DNA of 44,061 nucleotides from JBBQWS01 sp038210415 (GCA_038210415.1 JBBQWS010000024.1:1-44061); one strand, 5' to 3'. Positions 24,541 through 33,144 are shown, counted from the first letter of the stretch. Made by a program: numbers and translations. The notes: a model not told the origin generated them from the letters alone.

Positions 24541-25451
24541 GGTGCGATGCCGGTGAGCAGGTGGGACACGGTCACGGCAGAGAGGCCTCGCCGGCTCAGA
24601 CCCGCGAGGATCTGGGGTATCGCTGCCACGGTGCCGGTGTGCCCGAGGTGCAGGCTCACGATCGAGCCGGCGCGGGCCTGTGACAACACTCGGGACACGA
24701 TGACGACCGGTCCGGGATCGGTGTAGTCGCGGGGGTCGACGTCGTAGGCGAGGCTCGTCGCGTAGCCGGCTCGTGCGGCGGCGGCCAGGATGGCCGGTGT
24801 CGCGTGCGGGGTGCCCGAGGGCCGGAACAACGTCGGTGTCGTGACGTGCTGGTGGACCTGCTGCTGGCCGCCGAGGATCTCGGCGTAGGCGGTGGCCTCG
24901 TCCATGAGCCGCATCGGTCGGTGGTGCAGGGTGTGGTTGCCCAGCTCGTGCCCGCCGTGGAGCACGCGGTCCGCTACGGCCGGGTATGCCCGGAGCCACG
25001 TGCCCACGGCGAGGACGGTGATGGCTGCCCCGGACCGCTCGGCGGCGGTGAGTACCTCAGCGGCGACACGGGGGTCACCGGCGCCATGGAAGGTCAGCGC
25101 GACCGCCGGGACGGTCCGTGGGCCGTGGCTGATCTCGCGTGCTCGCCCGTTGGTGGCACGTGGTGATGGAGAGGGGCTCACCGGGCCGGAGCTCGGAGCA
25201 GTCACGGGGGGAGGCGCGCTGGTGGCGCTCCCGTCCGGCGACGGCGGTGCGATGCTGCTGCGGGCGAGTGGTTGAGTGGGACTGCACGCGCTCAGCGCCA
25301 CGGCGGCACCCATCGCCAGCAGTGAACGCCGGGTGACCTTCCCGCTGGTGGCGTTCACGGACGTTGCGGCATCGTCGGGTCTCGGGGCGGCGCTGTGGTG
25401 GTGCGCCTGGAGAGGGGTGGGCTCCTGACCCGAGGCCGGCGTCGTGGTCAT
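24537..25451 (-). CDS. Polysaccharide deacetylase (NodB-like), exported lipoprotein
   Basis: A 304-aa protein with a twin-arginine style export signal (TRRSLLAMGAAVALSAC) that ends in a lipobox, a long Pro/Ser linker, and a NodB domain from about residue 112. Motif 1 reads ALTFHGAGD rather than the classic TFDDG, motif 2 is HELGNHTLHH with the metal His pair, and motif 3 FRPSGTP. The TFHGAGD form is common in actinobacteria, but with an altered first Asp, hydrolysis should not be assumed. CAGGAG stands about six bases before the ATG. It is the first gene of an operon with the YncE-like lipoprotein. Likely target: peptidoglycan or capsular sugar. Confidence 0.87.
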   Translation of the reverse strand: MTTTPASGQEPTPLQAHHHSAAPRPDDAATSVNATSGKVTRRSLLAMGAAVALSACSPTQPLARSSIAPPSPDGSATSAPPPVTAPSSGPVSPSPSPRATNGRAREISHGPRTVPAVALTFHGAGDPRVAAEVLTAAERSGAAITVLAVGTWLRAYPAVADRVLHGGHELGNHTLHHRPMRLMDEATAYAEILGGQQQVHQHVTTPTLFRPSGTPHATPAILAAAARAGYATSLAYDVDPRDYTDPGPVVIVSRVLSQARAGSIVSLHLGHTGTVAAIPQILAGLSRRGLSAVTVSHLLTGIAP

Positions 25452-25615
25452 CGGATCTCCTGGAGTCGTGTCGGCCGGCGGACCATCGTCGAGGTGTCGG
25501 CCTCGCTTGCCCGCAGACCGTAGTCGCTCGCAAGTTAGGAACGGGTAAAGCGGGCGGGGGGTGGGGAACGTGTGGACGGGACGTCGCCGGTCAGCGACGT
25601 CCCGTCCGGTGCGGA

Positions 25616-26011
25616 CTACTTCTCGTTCGCGCCGCCCTCGTGGTTCACGTCGACGCCGGGGGCGTCAGCGTGGCCGCCGTCGTTCCCGTCCGACGGGCCG
25701 GTCTCCGACCCGGTCTCGCTGCTGGCGCCGGACTCCGTCGCCGTCTCGCTGCCCGCCTCGGCGGCCGTACCGGTGTCCGGGGTCGTCTGGTCGCCCTGCT
25801 GGAGGGTGTCGGTGTCCTTCGCCGAGTCGGCGGTCTCGGCATCGGCAGTGGCCGTGGTCGTGCTGACCGCGGCCGCAGCCGATGCGGCCGCCGGCGGCTT
25901 CGTCGCAGTGGCCGGGGCGGCCTGTGCGACGGAGGTCAGGCCGAGGCCGACGCTGGCGAGCAGGGCGGCGGCACCGACAGTTCCGGCAACGCTCTTCTTG
26001 GTGAGCTTCAT
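25616..26011 (-). CDS. Secreted acidic Ala/Thr-rich low-complexity protein
   Basis: The 131-aa precursor starts at ATG 26011 behind AGGAG. A signal peptide (MKLTKKS, hydrophobic core, AQA cleavage near residue 31) precedes an unstructured, acidic mature part rich in Ala, Thr, Asp, Glu, Ser and Gly, with no domain. The last residues read VDVNHEGGANEK. It is monocistronic and divergent from the PAP2 gene. Small acidic secreted proteins controlled by two-component systems are known in several bacteria, but no function can be assigned. Confidence 0.75.
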   Translation of the reverse strand: MKLTKKSVAGTVGAAALLASVGLGLTSVAQAAPATATKPPAAASAAAAVSTTTATADAETADSAKDTDTLQQGDQTTPDTGTAAEAGSETATESGASSETGSETGPSDGNDGGHADAPGVDVNHEGGANEK

Positions 26012-26092
26012 GGTGACTCCTGGGTGATGTGATGGTCCGCGAACGGGGTGTCGAGGACTGGCAGACACGATGTCCAGCGACGGCTGTGGTGG

Positions 26093-26110
26093 GCATGAGA
26101 GAGCATGAGA
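26093..26110. repeat. Tandem GCATGAGA repeat in a divergent promoter region
   Basis: GCATGAGA occurs at 26093-26100 and 26103-26110. On the minus strand this reads CTCATG twice with a 10-bp period, close to the CTCAGG hexamer of the other boxes. It lies 82-99 bp upstream of the secreted protein start at 26011. Confidence 0.35.
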
Positions 26111-26184
26111 AGCCCTCATTCCCGGTCACGGTGCGGAAGTTTTAGGGAGGACCCGGCGCACGCGAGCGGACTCGACGGCCGATC

Positions 26185-26201
26185 CTCAGCGTCACCACAG
26201 G
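26185..26201 (+). promoter_or_regulatory. Degenerate CTCAGG-type box before the PAP2 gene
   Basis: CTCAGC at 26185-26190 and CACAGG at 26196-26201 keep the 11-bp period of the CTCAGG boxes, each with one change. The second half begins 27 bp before the PAP2 ATG, against 29 bp at the first COG4705 gene. Confidence 0.4.
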
Positions 26202-26222
26202 CGGGGTGCGCAGGCTGAGGAC

Positions 26223-27140
26223 ATGACGTCCCCTACGCCACGCGTGACCGCCGCGATCTCGGCCGTCGCGCTGGTCGCCCTCTACGCGTCGATCACGGTG
26301 GTCCCACGCGTCGCTGAGGCGGATCGTTCGGCGTTCGCAGGCCGGTTGGACAGCGGGTCCGGGCTGATCGTGATCGAACGCCTGGCCTTGTCGACGATCA
26401 CCATCGTCACCCTGTCCGTAGGTCTGCTCGCTGTGTTCGTGCGCACCTATCAACGCGCCGGCCGCGGGTCCGCGGTGCGCATCGCGGGCGCCGTCGTCGG
26501 TGGCGTCGTGTCCGCCGAGCTTCTCAAGCACGTCCTGCCGACCGCAGCTGACGCGTCTGCGGGCCAGTTCGTTGCAGGCGGGTCGTTCCCCAGTGGGCAC
26601 GCGACGATCGCCACCGGGTTCGCGCTTGCCGTGGTGTCGACGTTGGACGCCAAGCTCGCCCGCCGATGCTGGGGACCCCTCGTGGCCTGGGTCAGCCTCG
26701 TTGCGGCCGGCACCGTGGCAGCGGGGTGGCATCGCCCCAGCGACGCCGTGGGAGGGGTCCTGCTCGCAGTGAGCTGGCACAGCGCACTGGTACACCGACA
26801 GGTAGCCGACCCGGCAAACGGCAGCGCCGTTGGACGATCGCGGGTGGGTGTTCGGTTCGCGACCTCGGTCTCAGGCTGGGGTTGGTGGGTGGTGGTGGGT
26901 GCGGCGGTCATCGCAGGTGCACTTGCTCCTCAGTCCCGATCGGGTCCCGAGCTCGGCGAGGTGGCCAGCCCTCTGTTCGTCGTCGGCCTGTCCGCAGTGC
27001 TGGCCACGACGGGCGCCCTGATGCTTCTGGGTCCGTCGCACGTGCCAGCGCTGCAGCGGGGATCGTCACGGGGCGTACGACTGAGCGAGACACGCGCGGC
27101 AGGCGCGGATCGCAACTCAGGGTCGTCTCAGGTCCGATGA
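26223..27140 (+). CDS. PAP2-family membrane phosphatase
   Basis: A 305-aa integral membrane protein with about seven hydrophobic segments. The phosphatase signature is present in order: ELLKHVLP (Lys of motif 1) near residue 100, FPSGHAT near 123 and WHRPSDAVGG near 165, the last a variant of SRxxxxxHxxxD with the Arg-Asp kept. It would remove phosphate from a lipid such as undecaprenyl or phosphatidyl phosphates. The ATG at 26223 has no clear ribosome site and may be leaderless. Its TGA overlaps the ATG at 27137 of the next gene. With UppP and the deacetylase, it makes cell-wall lipid recycling a theme of the element. Confidence 0.9.
   Translation: MTSPTPRVTAAISAVALVALYASITVVPRVAEADRSAFAGRLDSGSGLIVIERLALSTITIVTLSVGLLAVFVRTYQRAGRGSAVRIAGAVVGGVVSAELLKHVLPTAADASAGQFVAGGSFPSGHATIATGFALAVVSTLDAKLARRCWGPLVAWVSLVAAGTVAAGWHRPSDAVGGVLLAVSWHSALVHRQVADPANGSAVGRSRVGVRFATSVSGWGWWVVVGAAVIAGALAPQSRSGPELGEVASPLFVVGLSAVLATTGALMLLGPSHVPALQRGSSRGVRLSETRAAGADRNSGSSQVR
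27116..27132 (+). promoter_or_regulatory. CTCAGG direct-repeat box inside the end of the PAP2 gene
   Basis: CTCAGG at 27116-27121 and 27127-27132 is a perfect pair with an 11-bp period. At the spacing seen at the COG4705 promoters, a -10 would fall at 27143 (GACAGT) and transcription would start at about 27155, which is a GTG in frame with the regulator. An internal, autoregulated promoter is therefore plausible. Confidence 0.6.
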
Positions 27141-27832
27141 GAGACAGTGATGGGGTGAAGGTGCTGCTGGTCGACGACGAGCCCCGCCTTGTCGACGCCG
27201 TACAACGTGGCCTCGCTGCCGAGGGATTCCAGGTCGAGGTGGCGCGCGACGGTGAGCAGGGGCTCTGGATGGCCCGCGAGGGCAGCTACGACGTGATCGT
27301 TCTGGACATCATGCTGCCCAGGCTGAACGGGTACCGGGTGTGTCAGAGCCTGCGTGACGAAGAGATCTGGACGCCCGTCCTCATGCTCACGGCCAAGGAC
27401 GGCGAGCACGACGAGGCGGATGCGTTCGACCTGGGAGCCGATGACTACCTGACGAAACCGTTCTCCTTCGTCGTGCTCGTGGCGCGACTGCGCGCACTGC
27501 TCCGTCGTGGCGCCCCCGAACGACCCGTCGTCCTGCAAGCCGGGGACCTCAGTCTGGATCCGGCGCGACGCCACGTGCTTCGGGCAGACCAGGATATCGC
27601 GTTGACTCCCCGAGAGTTCGGGCTCCTGCACTTCCTGCTGCGCCGCAAGGGAGACGTCGTCACCAAGAGCGAGATCCTCGCCGCCGTATGGGACGAGAAC
27701 TACGAGGGAGACTCCAACGTCGTCGAGGTCTATGTCGGATACCTGCGCCGCAAGATCGACACCCCGTTCGCCCGACAGGCCATCGAGACGGTGCGTGGAG
27801 TGGGGTACCGGCTCGCCGACAACGGCGGCTAG
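27137..27832 (+). CDS. OmpR/PhoB-family response regulator (system 3)
   Basis: 231 aa from ATG 27137 (overlapping the PAP2 stop as ATGA) or 225 aa from the GTG at 27155, which gives the more usual N-terminus VKVLLVDDEPRL and would suit a leaderless transcript from the box at 27116. Receiver: Asp57 in VIVLDIMLP, MLTAKDGEHDEADA, LTKPFS. Winged helix: about 135-228, ending TVRGVGYRLADN. Receiver and recognition regions are close to those of system 1, which fits both using CTCAGG-type sites. The kinase at 27888-29273 is convergent, not downstream, an unusual layout. Confidence 0.92.
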   Translation: MRDSDGVKVLLVDDEPRLVDAVQRGLAAEGFQVEVARDGEQGLWMAREGSYDVIVLDIMLPRLNGYRVCQSLRDEEIWTPVLMLTAKDGEHDEADAFDLGADDYLTKPFSFVVLVARLRALLRRGAPERPVVLQAGDLSLDPARRHVLRADQDIALTPREFGLLHFLLRRKGDVVTKSEILAAVWDENYEGDSNVVEVYVGYLRRKIDTPFARQAIETVRGVGYRLADNGG

Positions 27833-27887
27833 GCCGAGTGGAGAGTCGGCGCCCTTCCAGCTGTGTTGCTCGCCCCGAAGCTCCACC

Positions 27888-29273
27888 TCACGTTGCTGTC
27901 GCGGGCAGACGGACGACGAGCCGAGCCCCGGTGGCCGATTCCTGCACTGATGCCGCTCCGCCGTGGGCGCGCGCCACTTCGGCCACAATGGCGAGGCCCA
28001 GCCCGGCGCCGCCGGAAAGGCGGTCCCGCGCCGGATCCAGGCGCACGAACCGGTCGAAGACACGGTCGCGGTCCGCGACCGGAACACCAGGCCCGTCGTC
28101 GTGAACTGTCAGGACCGCCCAGCCGTCGACGATGCCGAGTGAGAGAGTCACCGACGAGACCGCGTAGCGGGCGGCGTTGTCGCACAGGTTGCGTACGAGG
28201 CGGTCAAGCTGCTGGCGATCACCGGCTACCCGGGTGGGCGCCACGTCCGTCGACACGACGAGATGACCGAGCCGTCGAAGGCGGTCCGCCTCCATCATCA
28301 CGATGTCATCGAGGTCGACATCGTGATGATCCCTCGGGCCGCCGATCTCGTCGGAGCGCGCGAGGAGCAGGAGGTCGTCGACTAGCGTGCCGAGCCGATC
28401 GGCCTCCGCCAGTACCGCAGTCGACGCATCGTCCCAGGACTGCAAACCGGGATGCTCAAGACCCACTTCGACGGTCGCCCGAATGGCAGCCAAAGGACTG
28501 CGTAGCTCATGGCTGGCATCGGCGACGAATCGTCGCTGGGTTGCCTGCGAGCTCTGCAGACGATCGAGCATCCCGTTCATCGTGAGTGCGAGGCGACTGA
28601 CCTCGTCGTCGACAGCCGGGACCGGAACTCGCATGTCGAGGTCCGTCGCGCCGATCGCCGCGACCCGCCGCCGGATCTCTTCGACCGGGTGAAGGGTCTT
28701 TCCGACTACGTAGTACACCGATCCGGCCACGACCAGAAGGACGACGGGGAATCCGACGACAAGCAGGTGCTCGACGGTCATCACGCTGGAGTCCACCCCG
28801 GCTAGCGATTGCGCAACGACCACGATCGCTTCCCCGGTGGGCGTGCGAACTCCGCGGGACACGACAACGAACGACTCCTGGTCGGCCACCGGGACACTCT
28901 GCACGGACACCTCGACTCTTCCCGGTGCCGGGCGCGCCGAGGTCAGTGCGGGCTCGCCATCGATCTCAGGGCTGGAGACCAACACGGTCCCTGCAGAGTC
29001 GAGCACCTGCACTACGGAACGTTCGCTGAGGTTGCCGACGACGATCGCGTCACGGGCGCCGCCTTGCGCGGCCACCGCCGTCGCCACGTCACTGGCACGC
29101 TGTTGCGCCGAGTCCCGCACGGTCTGGGTCAGCGACGCACGCAGGATCCACACCATGCCGAGAGCCCCGATCCCCAGCGCCACCGCGACGACAAGAGTCG
29201 CGGCAAGGGTGGAGCGGAGCCTCGCCCCGGGGCGCGGGGCTACCACGCCGGCGCCCCGATGACGACGGGACAC
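27888..29273 (-). CDS. Sensor histidine kinase (system 3, convergent with its regulator)
   Basis: A 461-aa kinase with a basic N-terminus, a helix at about 23-45, an extracytoplasmic sensor domain (about 45-170), a second helix near 170-190, HAMP, H-box ASHELRSPLAAIR (His near 254), N-box LCDNAARYA and G-boxes DDGPGVP and GAGLGLAIV. All motifs are present. Its stop is 55 bp from the stop of the response regulator, tail to tail. Since the two are neighbours with no other partner, they are most likely cognate, but they must be transcribed from separate promoters. The closest relative in the window is the system 1 kinase. Confidence 0.9.
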   Translation of the reverse strand: MSRRHRGAGVVAPRPGARLRSTLAATLVVAVALGIGALGMVWILRASLTQTVRDSAQQRASDVATAVAAQGGARDAIVVGNLSERSVVQVLDSAGTVLVSSPEIDGEPALTSARPAPGRVEVSVQSVPVADQESFVVVSRGVRTPTGEAIVVVAQSLAGVDSSVMTVEHLLVVGFPVVLLVVAGSVYYVVGKTLHPVEEIRRRVAAIGATDLDMRVPVPAVDDEVSRLALTMNGMLDRLQSSQATQRRFVADASHELRSPLAAIRATVEVGLEHPGLQSWDDASTAVLAEADRLGTLVDDLLLLARSDEIGGPRDHHDVDLDDIVMMEADRLRRLGHLVVSTDVAPTRVAGDRQQLDRLVRNLCDNAARYAVSSVTLSLGIVDGWAVLTVHDDGPGVPVADRDRVFDRFVRLDPARDRLSGGAGLGLAIVAEVARAHGGAASVQESATGARLVVRLPATAT

Positions 29274-29812
29274 AGATCAGTGACCATGCCCGAACCGTAC
29301 GCAGCGTTGGCTGTGAACTCGCTGAGTTGGCAAGCTACCGCGATTGCTCGCCGACGTGGGCCGACGTCCTCTCGGTCGCCGGGTTCGGCGACCGCCGGGT
29401 CTCATGACTGCGGGATCATGGTGTTGGCCCACGGCGCACGAGCAGTTTCTCGCGAGGCGTTCGACGTGTGCTCTCATCTCGCCGCGCTCGTCTCGGTGCC
29501 CTTGTTCGGCCTGTGCCGACCCAGCGGCTGTCTCATGGTCGAGACCTCCGTGGCACACCAGGCTCGCACGGGGCAAAGGCCCCTACGCGGGGGTTCGTGG
29601 TCGTCGCCGCGATCCCTGGTGTGCAGCCCCCTGGATCTGGTCCAGGTCGCGTGGGGGTGGGGTGGGCCACGAGTCGCCGGGCGGGTTGCAAGCGGTGCCG
29701 GGTGCCCGGGTGAGGGTGCTGTGCATCGGTCGCTCAGCAGGCGGGAACTCGCGCGTGCGGGCGGCGATCGGTGCGCTCCCTGCGGCGGCAGTCGCACGAC
29801 CGGGGGAGGCCG
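29274..29812. other. 540-bp stretch without a recognisable gene
   Basis: Open frames exist on both strands but none has a ribosome site, a recognisable product or a codon pattern like its neighbours. The stretch lies between the kinase start and the EamA gene stop. It should include the kinase promoter. It may be the remains of a lost gene. Confidence 0.4.
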
Positions 29813-30676
29813 CTACAACACCATGGCCAGTGTGCCGGCCACGATGAGGGTCAGACCGACGGCTCCGCGGCGGGTGAGTCGCTCTCCGAAGACGACGAAG
29901 GCGAAGGCGACTGTGACCAGGATGCTGAGCTTGTCGATGGGGATCACTGCGCTGACTGGTCCCTCTTGCAGGGCTCGGTAGAAGCACAGCCAGGACGCGC
30001 CGGTCGCGACACCGGACAGGCAGATGAAGATCAGGTCGCGTCGGGGGATCCCGCGGACCTGGGACTGCTCACCGGCGACGAACACGACGACCCACGCCAT
30101 CATCAGCACGACGCAGGTGCGTAGCGCGGTACCGAGGTTGGACTCGATGCCGGTGATGCCCGCCTTCGCGAGGACGGCCGTGAGGCTGGCGAACACCGCG
30201 GACAGTGCGGCGTAGATCAGCCATGTTCGATCTGCGCTGTCCAGCACGGTCCCGTTTGCGTGTTGGATCATGAGGTAGGTGCCGATGCCGATGGCGGTGA
30301 TGCCGAGCAGCTTGGTGAGCAGGTTGGTGGTCTCACCGAACACGATGATGCCGAGCAGGACGGTCAGGATGAGCGAGGACTTGTCGACGGCTGCGACCTT
30401 GTTAACCGGTCCGAGCTGAAGTGCCCGGAAGTAGCACAGCCACGACGCGCCCGTGGCCAACCCGGACAGGGCAAGGAACAGCAGGGTGCGGGTGCTGACG
30501 CTCGAGAGAGTGCCGGCAGAGCCGACGACGAGCACCATCAGCCAGGCGACGATGAGCACGACGACGGTTCTGATCGCGGTGGCCACGTTGGACGAGGTGT
30601 TCCGGATCCCGATCTTGGCCAAGATGGCCACGATCCCCGCGAAGAACGCCGACCCGAGCGCGTACCCGATCCACAT
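29813..30676 (-). CDS. EamA-family (DMT superfamily) transporter
   Basis: A 287-aa protein with ten hydrophobic segments in two homologous halves; each half contains the same block, LSGLATGASWLCYFRAL near residue 75 and LSGVATGASWLCFYRAL near 220, followed by GPV and D-K-S/L. This is the duplicated EamA pattern of drug/metabolite exporters. The start is the ATG at 30676; no close ribosome site is seen. A 54-bp relic of a similar gene lies at 8700-8753. Substrate unknown. It stands between the envelope block and the copper island, in the same direction as the DUF305 and multicopper oxidase genes. Confidence 0.9.
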   Translation of the reverse strand: MWIGYALGSAFFAGIVAILAKIGIRNTSSNVATAIRTVVVLIVAWLMVLVVGSAGTLSSVSTRTLLFLALSGLATGASWLCYFRALQLGPVNKVAAVDKSSLILTVLLGIIVFGETTNLLTKLLGITAIGIGTYLMIQHANGTVLDSADRTWLIYAALSAVFASLTAVLAKAGITGIESNLGTALRTCVVLMMAWVVVFVAGEQSQVRGIPRRDLIFICLSGVATGASWLCFYRALQEGPVSAVIPIDKLSILVTVAFAFVVFGERLTRRGAVGLTLIVAGTLAMVL

Positions 30677-30852
30677 GCGGCGCCCTCCGGTGCTGCTCGG
30701 TCCGTCGCGCGACGTGGACGGTCACGGCCGCGAGCATCTCACCAGCGGGGCTGTCGGCGGGACGGCCAACGTGGTTGCGCGAAAAGAACGTGGATCTCGG
30801 CCGTTGCCCTCCCTCACCGTGCGGCAGGCATCTGACGGTCGTCCGGTCGATG

Positions 30853-31482
30853 TCAGCCGGCCAGCAGCTGCTTCATCGTCGAGACTTCGGTTGCTTGCCC
30901 GGCCTGGATGGTGGTGGCGAGGTTCTTCACGTCGGGGTTCGTCGTGGTGGCCAGGACCTGCTGCGCCATCGAAATCGCGGACTGGTGGTGGGCGATCATC
31001 ATGAGCAGCCAGGTCCGGTCGAACGCGGGGCCACGCGCCTGGGTCAGCGTCTTCATGTCGGTGTCGCTCATCAAGCCGGAGTCGGCGCCCATGCCGCCCA
31101 TGTCCATCCCGCCCATGCTGCCGTCGCTGCTGCTCGGCATGGTCATCGGCTGGCCCCAGGTGGTGAGCCAGGTCGTCATGCGCTCGATCTCCGGGGTCTG
31201 CGCTGCCTTGATCTGCGCGGCGATGGCCTTCACCTTCGCGGAGGAGGCGAACTTCTCGGCGAGGTCCGCCATCTCCACGGCCTGATCGTGGTGGGGGATC
31301 ATCATTTGAGCGAAAGCGATGTCGCTCGCGGAGCCGGGTGCGAGGGCAGCGCCGGCAGTGGTCGTGGCCCCGGCTGAGCTGCTCGTGGTCTGAGTGTTGG
31401 TCTGGGTGCTGGAGCCGCAGGCGGCCAGCAGCATCGTCAGGGTGATGGTGGTGGCGGCCAGGGCCAGGGGGCGTGCGCGCAT
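30853..31482 (-). CDS. DUF305 lipoprotein, His/Met-rich
   Basis: The 209-aa precursor starts at ATG 31482 behind GAGGAG, with lipobox LLAAC (Cys near 22). The mature protein is a DUF305 four-helix bundle with the paired signature: QMMIPHHDQAVEMADLA near residue 60 and LLMMIAHHQSAISMAQQ near 160. A Met-rich loop (GGMDMGGMG) joins the halves. These His-His and Met clusters are thought to bind copper, and the gene is the second of an operon with the multicopper oxidase 68 bp upstream. It would act outside the membrane as a copper store or scavenger; that role is inferred. Confidence 0.88.
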   Translation of the reverse strand: MRARPLALAATTITLTMLLAACGSSTQTNTQTTSSSAGATTTAGAALAPGSASDIAFAQMMIPHHDQAVEMADLAEKFASSAKVKAIAAQIKAAQTPEIERMTTWLTTWGQPMTMPSSSDGSMGGMDMGGMGADSGLMSDTDMKTLTQARGPAFDRTWLLMMIAHHQSAISMAQQVLATTTNPDVKNLATTIQAGQATEVSTMKQLLAG

Positions 31483-31550
31483 GGCGTCGTTCTCCTCGGT
31501 GGTGGTCGTCACGACAGACACCGTGCCTGCCGCGTCGGGGATGGTCAGGG

Positions 31551-33038
31551 TCAGGCGGTGACGTAGTCGAGGCGGGTCATCATCCCGGCTTCGGCGTGGT
31601 AGGCGTTGTGGCAGTGCACCATCCACTTCCCGGGGTTGTCGGCGAGAAGGTCGACGTTGATCGCGCCCATCGGGGGGACGAGGACGGTGTCCTTGCGGGC
31701 TCCGCTCCCGCCCGCCGGACCGAGCTGGAAGGTGTGCCCGTGCAGGTGCACCGGGTGGGACATCATCGACATGTTGGTGATCCGCAGCCGACCGGACTGC
31801 CCCGGACTGATCGTGAGCGGAACGGTCTGGTCGTAGGTGCGTCCGTTGATCGTCCACACGTAGGGCTGCATGCTTCCCGACAGTGCGAGTTGCATAACGG
31901 TGTCCGGGTCGCGCTTGGCGAGGGCGGTGCCAGGTGCGGCGGACAGTGCGTCAGCCGTGAGGGGGAAGGCTGTGACCTCCGGCGGCAGGTACGACGCTGC
32001 GGGTACCGAACCGGCGCCGGTGCGGATGAGGGCGCGGGCGATCCCGGCCTTGCCCAGGGGCGAGGCGACGAAGGGGAAAACACCGTCGCCCAGGGTCGCG
32101 ACCACGTCGTACCGCTCGCCCATGCCGATGCGGATCGAGCTCGTGGTGACAGGGGTGACGGCGTACCCGTCGGTGTGCGTCACTGACAGGTCGTGCCCAC
32201 CGACAGCTACGGTGAAGATCGTGTCGGCGGCGGAGTTGATGATCCGGATGCGGACCTTCTGACCGGGTTTCGCGGTCAGGACGTCGGGGTCGCGGGGCAC
32301 TCGGCCGTTGATCAGGTAGAGCGGGTAGGCGACGTCGCCGCCGTCCATCCCACCCATCCCCATGCCGCCGCCCTGGCCGCCCATGTCCATTCCGCCCATG
32401 TTCATCCCGCCTGTGCCGCTGCCGGCGGCCACGAGGTCGTTGAAGATGTTCTCGGGGGACTTCCCGACACCGTCGGTCCAGTCGTCGAGCACGACGACCC
32501 ACTCGTGGTCGTAAGCGCCGGGCTCGGCGGGGTCGTCGACGATGAACGGGGCGTAGAGGCCGCGGTCGAGCTGCATGCCGTGGTGCGGGTGGAACCAGTG
32601 CGTGCCGGCGTGGGGGATGGTGAAGTCGAACGCAGTCGTCCCACCAGCCGGTGTCGGGGTGGTGGTGACGCCGGGGACGCCGTCCATGTCGTTGCGGATC
32701 GCGAGGCCGTGCCAGTGGACGCTGGTCTCTTCGGGGAGGTCGTTGGTGAACGCGATCCTCACCCGGTCACCGGCGGTCGCCCGCAGCAGCGTTCCGGGCA
32801 CGGTGTCGCCGTAGCCCCAGGTGGTGACGACGGTGCCGCCGAGGTCGAGCTGCACCGGCCTCGCTCGTAGCGTCAGGTCCCGGATCCGTCCGCTGGTGGG
32901 TCGCGCCGATTCCGCCGAGGCGATCGCGGCCGGGTCCAGGAGGGACTCCCCGTTGCGACCGCAGGCGGACAGACCCGACAGGGCGCCGATTCCGGCGAGT
33001 CCGAGCAGGATCTGCCGGCGGGATACGACGGGCGTCAC
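31551..33038 (-). CDS. Multicopper oxidase (CueO/CopA-like), Tat-exported
   Basis: A 495-aa enzyme that probably oxidises Cu(I) to the less toxic Cu(II) outside the membrane. It starts at GTG 33038, eight bases after GGAGG; a frame to 33158 lacks a ribosome site. SRRQILLGLAG is a twin-arginine signal that ends in a lipobox LSAC. All four copper-ligand motifs are present: HWHG near 105, HWFHPHHG near 147, HPVHLHGH near 430 and HCHNAYHAEAGM near 475, the last with the type 1 Cys, His and Met. A Met/Gly-rich insert (about residues 210-235) resembles the copper-binding Met loop of CueO. It is divergent from the SHOCT gene across a region with two CopR-like boxes. Confidence 0.94.
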   Translation of the reverse strand: MTPVVSRRQILLGLAGIGALSGLSACGRNGESLLDPAAIASAESARPTSGRIRDLTLRARPVQLDLGGTVVTTWGYGDTVPGTLLRATAGDRVRIAFTNDLPEETSVHWHGLAIRNDMDGVPGVTTTPTPAGGTTAFDFTIPHAGTHWFHPHHGMQLDRGLYAPFIVDDPAEPGAYDHEWVVVLDDWTDGVGKSPENIFNDLVAAGSGTGGMNMGGMDMGGQGGGMGMGGMDGGDVAYPLYLINGRVPRDPDVLTAKPGQKVRIRIINSAADTIFTVAVGGHDLSVTHTDGYAVTPVTTSSIRIGMGERYDVVATLGDGVFPFVASPLGKAGIARALIRTGAGSVPAASYLPPEVTAFPLTADALSAAPGTALAKRDPDTVMQLALSGSMQPYVWTINGRTYDQTVPLTISPGQSGRLRITNMSMMSHPVHLHGHTFQLGPAGGSGARKDTVLVPPMGAINVDLLADNPGKWMVHCHNAYHAEAGMMTRLDYVTA

Positions 33039-33128
33039 GAAACGAACCTCCGAAGCGCTCAGTGGGCGCCGTGTGCGCCAGTGAGGTTCACCTTCGCTGG
33101 GCGACGTCGAGGTCCTGCCCAGGAACGG

Positions 33129-33144
33129 TGAAGTTCCGATGAAG
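33129..33144 (-). promoter_or_regulatory. CopR-like box for the multicopper oxidase operon
   Basis: On the minus strand CTTCATCGGAACTTCA, two CTTCA repeats with an 11-bp period, lies about 90-106 bp before GTG 33038. The form resembles the tandem TGAAGATTT box reported for Corynebacterium glutamicum CopR. With the plus-strand box next to it, it makes a 9-bp inverted repeat at 33137-33160. Confidence 0.7.

Noticed and set aside
27832..27888. Bidirectional terminator between the convergent system 3 genes
   Set aside because: Only a 5-bp GCCGA/TCGGC stem without a T-run.
29274..29812. Small genes in the gap between kinase and EamA transporter
   Set aside because: Candidate frames on both strands lack ribosome sites and recognisable or compositionally normal products.
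32330..32410. Short repeated ccgcccat units, considered as a DNA repeat or CRISPR-like array
   Set aside because: They encode the Met/Gly-rich loop of the multicopper oxidase in frame; no spacers of constant length.
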